This document shows, one piece after another, positions 17,718 through 24,800 of a stretch of 43,781 nucleotides of DNA. This DNA comes from Bifidobacteriaceae bacterium (GTDB taxonomy: Bacteria > Actinomycetota > Actinomycetes > Actinomycetales > WQXJ01), in NCBI GenBank assembly GCA_031265345.1, contig JAISCU010000451.1, positions 1-43,781 on the forward strand, in the 5' to 3' direction. Every line of letters starts with the position of its first letter. The stretch's first letter is position 1. The notes below the pieces were generated by a model, which worked only from the letters and a program-made list of their open reading frames with translations, ran no database searches and was not told the origin of the DNA. The position numbers and the translations under genes were made by a program.

Positions 17718-19163
17718 ATGAATCCGACTGTTCCCCCGACTCCTGTGGGACCCGTCGCCCGATGGCTCTGCCGCCTCGCCGGGATGGATCCCGACTTGGT
17801 CGACGAGTTGCCGAAGTCCCGTTACCAGCACGTGGCGGTAGCGAGCGTCATGCTGGGCATTGGCCTGCTCGCCTTCGCCTCCATGTCATTTGCAGTCAAG
17901 AGCACCGGAGTGGTGGACAGCTGGCAGCTCGCTGCGCTGGTCGGGGCATTTTGGGGCTGCTTGATCGTGACCGTTGATCGCGTCTTGCTCGTGAACATGT
18001 CGCGCCACCCCCAGGGCGGGTTCCGCAACGCGGCCCTCGCCTTCTGCAACCTGGCTGTGCGCGGAGCGATGGCGGCCGGAATCGGCTTCGTGATCTCGAT
18101 GCCTCTGGTGCTCCAACTGTTCGCGCCGGGGATCGCCGCCCGGATTGAGGCCAACCAGGCGCAAGCCCGGATCGATGCGCAGGAAAGCCTCGACGTCGAG
18201 TTCGCTGACATTGCTGACAAGGAGAAAGAACTGGAAGCGGCGCAGGGGGTGGCGACCGATGCGGGCTTCTACGATCCGGCGGCTGTCAATCCCGCGTACA
18301 GAGCGGCCGAGGACGCGAAGAACGCGGCTGGGGCCGAATGCACAGCGGCGAACGCCGCAGCGGAGGCCGAGGCGGCGGGCTCCGGCGGCACCGGCCGCGC
18401 CGGGTACGGCGAGGAATGGCAGCGGCTCAAAGGTATCGCCGAAGACAAGTGCGCGGTCTACCGCGACGCGGAGGCGGAGTTCAACCGGATCGCCGCCGAG
18501 ACGAGGGCTAAGCGTGACGAAGAGATAGCGGCGGCCCAGGCGGCCGCCACGGCAACCGTGGAGCGTCTGACTGCTGAGCTCAAGGTGCTCCGTGGCAAGC
18601 GCGACGGCCTCCAGCAAGACATTGAGACTTCGATCGCTGAATCCGACGGCCTGCAGGCGCGCATCGACGCCCTCTACGAGCTTTCCGACGAGAGCCGGGG
18701 AGTGCGTCACGCGAGGTATGGCCTGATGTTCGTGCTGATCGCGATCGAGGTTGTCCCGATCCTGTCGAAGTTCTTCCGCCAGGTAATGCCTCCTGACATC
18801 CACGACGGCTTGGTGGCGAAGCGAGAGGCGGCCAAGTTGGGGCACGAGGACCTGGGGCTCGCCGAGCAGCACAAGGCGGCGAGGATCCGGTCCCGCGCGG
18901 TGGTCGATGCGGCCCAGGATTGGCGCGTTCAGACGGCTCAGGCATCGCATGAGGTCAATGCGGTGGGCGTCGCCTACCAGAAGGAAGTAGAGCTCAAGAG
19001 GCTCGAAGCGTGGCGTCGGGCGGAGGAAGCGAACAGCGCCGAGGCGGTGGCGCGCGCGGCTGCGCGGCTGAACCGCACAGCCGCCCACGTCAGAGACGCC
19101 GCGCAGGAGGCCGTCCAAGGCGCGACCGCCCCACAGGCTGGCCTTGGTCTGCAGACCCCGTGA
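17718..19163 (+). CDS. DUF4407 membrane protein
   Basis: 481 residues from ATG 17718, which follows GGAAAGGAAAT; the frame is open further upstream but overlaps the kinase gene. Layout matches DUF4407: three membrane segments in residues about 35-140, a long charged alanine/glutamate-rich coiled coil (about 145-335), one more membrane segment (YGLMFVLIAIEVVPILSKFF), and a helical cytoplasmic tail. DUF4407 proteins are membrane-anchored coiled-coil proteins with no proven biochemical role; they could act as a scaffold or sensor for the TerY-P triad encoded immediately upstream. It converges on the AAA+ gene with a 15-bp gap, too short for a clear terminator. Confidence 0.85.
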   Translation: MNPTVPPTPVGPVARWLCRLAGMDPDLVDELPKSRYQHVAVASVMLGIGLLAFASMSFAVKSTGVVDSWQLAALVGAFWGCLIVTVDRVLLVNMSRHPQGGFRNAALAFCNLAVRGAMAAGIGFVISMPLVLQLFAPGIAARIEANQAQARIDAQESLDVEFADIADKEKELEAAQGVATDAGFYDPAAVNPAYRAAEDAKNAAGAECTAANAAAEAEAAGSGGTGRAGYGEEWQRLKGIAEDKCAVYRDAEAEFNRIAAETRAKRDEEIAAAQAAATATVERLTAELKVLRGKRDGLQQDIETSIAESDGLQARIDALYELSDESRGVRHARYGLMFVLIAIEVVPILSKFFRQVMPPDIHDGLVAKREAAKLGHEDLGLAEQHKAARIRSRAVVDAAQDWRVQTAQASHEVNAVGVAYQKEVELKRLEAWRRAEEANSAEAVARAAARLNRTAAHVRDAAQEAVQGATAPQAGLGLQTP

Positions 19164-19178
19164 GCCCAGGCGCGTCGG

Positions 19179-20816
19179 TCAAGCGGCCTCGGTCGGCCGG
19201 CCCGGCTGGTGGCGGAAGACCGCTTCGCGGGTCAGGACGTACTGGCTGCCGTCCGGCGCCCTGAGGATGGGAGCCTTGGAGAACGCCGCCGCGCGGGCGA
19301 TGTCGCGCGCGGCGGCAACATCGATCATGGTGCCGTGGCGGTCGGACGGTGGCGCCGCCACGTCGATGATGTAGGCCTCCGAGTCCCGCACGACTTTCGG
19401 CTCCGCACCCAGGTCGGTGGCCTCGCGGACGTCCTTGCTGCGGACGCAGGGCGATCGGCGGTTGCGCGCCGCCGCGATGCTCGCGTGGACGATTCGTTCC
19501 AGTTCCCTGAAGTTCTCGTCGCGGTACTGGTGGCGTTTGAGGGACTCCAGCGCGTTGCGACTGATGGCCTTGACTTTGAATCCCCGGTTGTGGGCTGGGT
19601 TGAGCGCCACGAAGTCGATCAGCCTCTCCAACTCTTCCGGCTCGCGGTCGCGGAGCGGCGGGATCTCGATCTTGAACTGGAATCTGGCGCTCAGATCGTT
19701 GCGAAACTGCTGCCGCTCGATCAGCAACGGCACGTCGCGATTGGTCGCGGCGACTATCCGGACGAAGCCCGGGAACGGCTCGATCCCGAATGGTCGAATC
19801 ATCCCGTCCTGCAGGAAGACCAGCATTCCGCGCTGGACCGAGAGGTCGAGGTCGCCGACCTCGTCCAGGAATGCGATGCCGTACGCGGCCTGGGCCAGCG
19901 ATCCGACCACTGGCTCCCTGATCCCGCTCCAGACCCCTGGCGCCGCCCCGAACAATTCGTGTGTCAGGTTGTTTGCCCCCAGCGCCGCGCAGTTCACGGT
20001 CGCGCTGGGGAGATCGGTTCCGCCTTGTGCGCGTTGGAGCAGGTCGCGCACCATCTCGAAGACCAACGTCTTGCCGGAGCCCGATTCGCCCTGGACCAGC
20101 AGTTTCTCCGCCGACCAGTCGGCGGATCCACGGTCGGGGTGCAAAAGTGCCTGCGCCTGCGGTGTCATGTGCGCAAAGAACAAGTCCCGCAACGACGGAT
20201 GCGCTCCCAAGCCCCCTTTGGGCAGGTTGGGGCTCAACGGACCCGAGGGGTTCCACCGGGGCACTGGCCCTCTTGCCGTCACAGAGTCGGGGAGTGGGGA
20301 GGCCATGGCCAGCACGGCGTCGCGGAGCCCGGACATGAACTTCTCCATCGTCTTGCTCTTCAGCGTGAGCTGGCGCTTCCTCCGGTACTGGACCTGATCG
20401 GTGTTCCAGTCGAAATATCTGCCCAGCCGGATGTCGTCGTCCTTGGGGGCCTCCCGGTACACGTCCTGACGGAGAAACTCCACCACGGCACGCTCGTTGG
20501 CCCCGTTCTCGCCCTCATTCAGGAGCTGCAGAGCATAAGGGCTATGGTGGAGCAACAACAGCGCCAACACGTCCGGGGTTACGCCCGAATCGCTGGTCAA
20601 GCCGACCCTCACATTCGAGTCATCCGCCCGCGCCAGCCAGTCCTCGAGGGCCTCGGTCTCCTCAGCGGTCGGGGCCTTGGGGACGTGGATGATCATGTAC
20701 ACGCCCCGCGCTTCGGGATTGGAGCCCAGGGCGACGCGGGCGATGGTCTTGCCGTTCCGTTCCGCCAGCCGCACGACGGGCGCGGGCACGTCGCCCACGA
20801 TCAGACAGCGATTCAT
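19179..20816 (-). CDS. Sigma54-activator-type AAA+ ATPase lacking the GAFTGA motif
   Basis: 545 residues. The N-terminal about 190 residues are unassigned. The AAA+ core runs from about 220 to 470 and is of the bacterial enhancer-binding (RtcR-like) class: Walker A GESGSGKT (243-250), Walker B IAFLDE (D318, E319), sensor region VRIVAATNRD, a candidate Arg finger in NDLSARFQFKIEIPPLRDR, and the NFRELERIV helix. The loop that should read GAFTGA is GVWSGI (294-299), so contact with sigma54 is not expected; actinobacteria generally lack sigma54 anyway. It is the third gene of the polymerase operon (ATGA overlap with the 358-residue gene). I infer that it remodels or loads the fused RNA polymerase or its accessory factor. 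Confidence 0.87.
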   Translation of the reverse strand: MNRCLIVGDVPAPVVRLAERNGKTIARVALGSNPEARGVYMIIHVPKAPTAEETEALEDWLARADDSNVRVGLTSDSGVTPDVLALLLLHHSPYALQLLNEGENGANERAVVEFLRQDVYREAPKDDDIRLGRYFDWNTDQVQYRRKRQLTLKSKTMEKFMSGLRDAVLAMASPLPDSVTARGPVPRWNPSGPLSPNLPKGGLGAHPSLRDLFFAHMTPQAQALLHPDRGSADWSAEKLLVQGESGSGKTLVFEMVRDLLQRAQGGTDLPSATVNCAALGANNLTHELFGAAPGVWSGIREPVVGSLAQAAYGIAFLDEVGDLDLSVQRGMLVFLQDGMIRPFGIEPFPGFVRIVAATNRDVPLLIERQQFRNDLSARFQFKIEIPPLRDREPEELERLIDFVALNPAHNRGFKVKAISRNALESLKRHQYRDENFRELERIVHASIAAARNRRSPCVRSKDVREATDLGAEPKVVRDSEAYIIDVAAPPSDRHGTMIDVAAARDIARAAAFSKAPILRAPDGSQYVLTREAVFRHQPGRPTEAA

Positions 20817-21889
20817 GAGGCGGCCCTCCTACGGGGGGGACGTGCCGTCGATCGCGCGACGATCAACCCGGGCGGGTCGAACGCGCCGGCCAGGGCCAGG
20901 GTCGCGACCGGTTGCGACCTCCCTGTCCTGCCGGTCACGCCGAGGTCGTCGAGCAGAGCATCCGGCGAAGTGAGCGGCCACAGGGCGCGGTGGCGGGCGA
21001 TCACGCCGGGCCGGTGCGCCACGGCCAGCAGGGCCTGGCCGTGGGCCCGCCGGATCGATTCGGGCTTGACCGCGGGGTTGCGCGCCATCTTCTCGATCAT
21101 CGGAGCGGTCAGGCTTTCCGGCTTGTCTTCGACCACCTGTCTGCCGATTCGTTCCAGATCCCGGAACAGGCTGTCTTGGCGTCCCTGGCCGAACAGCCAC
21201 AAGGGTGCTAGGCCGAATGGCGTGCCCACCACCACCCGTCTGTCACGGCTGAACTGGCCACTCGAGCGTTCGATGGCTCGGGCTCCGGTGACCTGGCGCA
21301 ATTCCGTCACAGTCTTGCCTTCGGCGTTCTTGGCCACTTTGCCGTCAAGGCCCTTGACTGCCACCCATTTCATAGCTGTCGCGGGCGGCAGGGCGCGGAC
21401 CGCCTCCAATAGGCTGGATGAGCGCAGCGCTGGGGCCTGAGACCGTATCAGAGTTTCCGCGATCTGGGACCAGCCGTAGGCGAGGCGTTCCAAGCGCTCG
21501 TCGGTCTCGGAGTCGCCGGTGAAGGGCAGCCCGATCATGTAGCCCAGCCGATCACCGTCGAGGGTGATCGAAAGCCTCACCCACGGCAACCACGATGGCG
21601 ACGGTGACGGGGCCGGCAGACCGCGATCGTCGTCGCCCAGCAGCACGTCATCCTCGTCCGGCGACCCTTCGGGCAGATCGTCGAGGCTGGGCGCGTCGTC
21701 GAGGCATGCTTGGTCCTCGGGCCAGTCGGCCTCCTCTGTGGGGTTGAGCCGGTCCTGGGCCCAGGACGCAGCGAACCTGTCGGCCGCGGTGTAGCGGACC
21801 GTGCGCGTGGCCGCCCCTGTGCCGGCAGTGGCGCCGACATCTGCCCCAGGGCCGAGGTCCCAGGCCGCCCAGAAGCCGGTCCCGCTCAT
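20813..21889 (-). CDS. Unrecognised protein of the fused-polymerase operon
   Basis: 358 residues. I do not recognise a family. An acidic low-complexity stretch (about 55-95, rich in D, E and P) separates a short N-terminal part containing FWAAWDLGPG from a mixed alpha/beta C-terminal two thirds. The end is basic (ARPPRRRAAS), suggesting nucleic-acid contact. No membrane segment and no Cys cluster. The start overlaps the polymerase stop and the stop overlaps the AAA+ start, each by 4 bp, so the three proteins are translationally coupled and probably work in one complex. Possible roles are a promoter-recognition factor, an alpha-like assembly factor or the AAA+ substrate; all three are inference from position only. 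Confidence 0.7.
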   Translation of the reverse strand: MSGTGFWAAWDLGPGADVGATAGTGAATRTVRYTAADRFAASWAQDRLNPTEEADWPEDQACLDDAPSLDDLPEGSPDEDDVLLGDDDRGLPAPSPSPSWLPWVRLSITLDGDRLGYMIGLPFTGDSETDERLERLAYGWSQIAETLIRSQAPALRSSSLLEAVRALPPATAMKWVAVKGLDGKVAKNAEGKTVTELRQVTGARAIERSSGQFSRDRRVVVGTPFGLAPLWLFGQGRQDSLFRDLERIGRQVVEDKPESLTAPMIEKMARNPAVKPESIRRAHGQALLAVAHRPGVIARHRALWPLTSPDALLDDLGVTGRTGRSQPVATLALAGAFDPPGLIVARSTARPPRRRAAS

Positions 21890-24800
21890 GACACAGCTCC
21901 CGCCGCGAGTCTGGTGCGGGGTCCGCCGAGGCGTCTTGGCTCCTCGCCCAACGCATTCAACAACCAGGTCAGGTTCCCGCGGGATGTGGCGGCCTCGAAG
22001 GCTGATCTTCCTCGCGCCTGGGCGCAGGCGATCAGGCTCCGCTGCCCCGCAGGCGCTGTCTCCCGCAACCTGTCAAGCTCGAGGAACGTGTCCACCAGTT
22101 GCCGAAGCATCAAATGAACGTGGACCGGGTGGATCTCGCCTTTCAACAACGCGCTGGCGTGTTCCGCGATGGGTTGGAGGTAGTCGGCTCGTAGCTGAGG
22201 ATCGGCCAGGTCAGCGCCTTGTTGGAGATATTCCCGCAGGTTGCGGGCCTTGCCCGTCGAGCGGAGGCCGAAGACAGTCGATCTGCCTTGGCCGAAGACC
22301 GCTCTCAGTTCGCCGAGCGTGTCGCCGAGGGAGCCGCTCTGGCCGCCGCCGTGGAAGACTTTCATGGACAGCTGGGTCGAACGTTCGCCGATGAGCATGG
22401 CGGCGAGCACGCCGACGCGAGCGCCGATTGGCGGAGGCTCGCCCTTTCCCGGGTCCACGCCGTAGCAGGACTGGCAGACGCCCACTGGTGAGGCGCAGGT
22501 GAGCGGGGACCGTGACACGGCATCGGGCAACTTGCACTGCGCTTCCAAAACCACGACGGCGTCGGCGACCTCGACCAGCGTCTTGGTCAGAGCCCCGGCG
22601 TGCGGCGAGGTCAGTTTCTTCTCCGCCAAACTCGCCAGTGAGCCGGTAGCGGTGGAGAAATAGTCGGAGTTCGTGAGGCCTCCCAGGAAACAACCTGACA
22701 CGTCGCGAACCGGCGTCAACGGGTGGCCGGCCGCGACCTCGCCGCGCCGGTCCAGGAGTTGGCGAACGGCGTCGGGCTTGCCTGCGGCCCCCGCTGCGAC
22801 GGCTTCCGCGAGGCGGCCACCGGTGGAATCGGCCAGCAGATCGAGGGCTCCGATCGACCAACCGGTCGCCGTGTCGAAACCGCATTGCTCCAGTTCGACC
22901 AGCGCGGCCAGCGCCGTCTGGCCGTCCGCCTGCGTCGCCACAATCCCGTCGACCGCCGTGGGAAGGCTTTCCGCGTCGAGGACCGGCGCATCCGTTCCCA
23001 GACTGGCCGGAAGACAGGGAGGCTCCGCCACGCTCGCGAGGTAGAGTCCCAAGGCTATGTCCAGGCCCATCTTCGCCAGTACCTGGCCGTTGGCGGCCGA
23101 CCGGATGACTGCGGTGGGGGAGAGTTTCATCCAGGCCTCTCCGCGGGCGTGGCCGGTGACGGGGCGGTGCACGGCCACGGTGTCGCCGTCGAAGTCGCCT
23201 GCCAGCCCGGCGAGCACCAGAGGATGGAGGTGGATCGCGTCGCCTTCGACGGGGATCGCTCGCAACGCGACCATGTTGTAAGGGTGCAAGGACGGCTGCC
23301 GGTTGACTATGACCACATCGCCGTGCGGCTCCAGTCCATTGACGCCGAGCCCTGCGGCGAGAGTGCGGGGGAGACCCACTTCGGCAGGACCCAGGGCGAG
23401 GTCTGGGACTATCACGGACCGGCCGGAGAAAGTGGTCGCTTGGCCCAGCAGATAGCGGCGGAGGAGCCCGCGCTTGCCGGATAGGCGGCCCCAGATGGTG
23501 TCCTGGGTCCGCTGTGTCCGGAGCTGCTTGTTACCGGATTGCGGCACACCGAGGATCGCCTTGAGGGCACGCTGGACTCGCGCCCACACCAGGTCGGCTT
23601 GGCGTTCCAGGCCGGTCCCGGCGAGCCGTTCATGTTCGATCAACAGCGCGGCGAGGTCTTGGTAGGCCTTGTCCATCCCCTGACGTTCGACACCTGGAGC
23701 CGAGGCGCGGAAGGCGGGCGGCAGCACGGGCACGGATGTGACTTGCGGCAACGCGGGGCAGCCCGCCTTGCGCCATGGATGTGGCACGGGGTGGGGTAAA
23801 GGTATGGCCCAGCGAACCTGCTCGCGTTCGGGACTGCCGGGCTCCCCATGCACCGCGGCGCCCGAGAGCGGGTCGGTGGAGGCCCTCGAGGAGAGGCCTG
23901 CGTTCAGGGTCCCCTCGGAACCGCCCGCAACCGGGCCGTTGGATTCGTCTGCCGGATTCATCAGGAGCGACGGAACGGTCGCCTTGTCTCGGTGGCCAAG
24001 GTCGCGCCATCCCGGCAGCTCCGGGTAGTGTGTGCCCTGCCAGACCGGGGTCAACGAGCCGACGTCCTCCCTTGCGAGCTCCTGGAACGGGCGCGGAGGG
24101 CCGTCACCCGCGCCGAGTCCCAGTCCCGCGACGGCGAGGTGGGCTTGGACCGCACGTAGGGAGGCGCGGGGCTTGCCGGTGGCCCAGTCGGAGGTCGCGG
24201 AACGAGCCCGCAACGCGTCCGCCAAGACCTCGGTCGCGCCGGCGGCCTCCAAGGCCCACACCTCCATCTCGCCGAGGGACTGGGCCGCTCCGACCCAGTG
24301 GTCGTGGTCGAACCAGCGATGTTTGGCGGGCTGGGCGGTTAGTGGCGATCTCCGTGGCTCCGGGCCATGCACACTCAGCTTCGACGAGGCCAGGTGGTCA
24401 AGCTTGACGATGTACTGCGGGCCGACCACTACGCCGTTATCGCCTCCCAGGAGCGCGCCCCCAAGCATCGTGAGCTTCATGCGCCCGCGGGGGGCACCCA
24501 GGGCGTCCAATTCTTCGGCGAGAGCGGCAGGATCCGCGATGACCCGCCCGGCGCGGCGGCTCCCGGAGCCGGCGAGCATGGCGGCTAGGCCGGTGTGCAT
24601 CTCCCACAATTGGCCGATGTTCAGGCGTCGCAGCACTCCCACAGGGTTGAGGATCACCTCGACGGGCGTGCCTGCGGGCAGGTGCGGCGTGCCTTTGGCG
24701 AGCCTCGGCATGTCGCTGACTGGCAGGATCGCGGAAACCACGCCCTTTCCCTGATGTCGATTCGACAGCTTGTCCCCCACCGCCAACGGCCGTTCGACGC

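Noticed and set aside
19179..20816. A true sigma54-dependent activator
   Set aside because: GAFTGA is replaced by GVWSGI and there is no C-terminal DNA-binding helix-turn-helix of the Fis type visible.
19209..21440. Long plus-strand open frame opposite the AAA+ and 358-residue genes
   Set aside because: Composition is that of a high-GC antisense shadow, with no recognisable domain, while the minus strand encodes clear AAA+ motifs.
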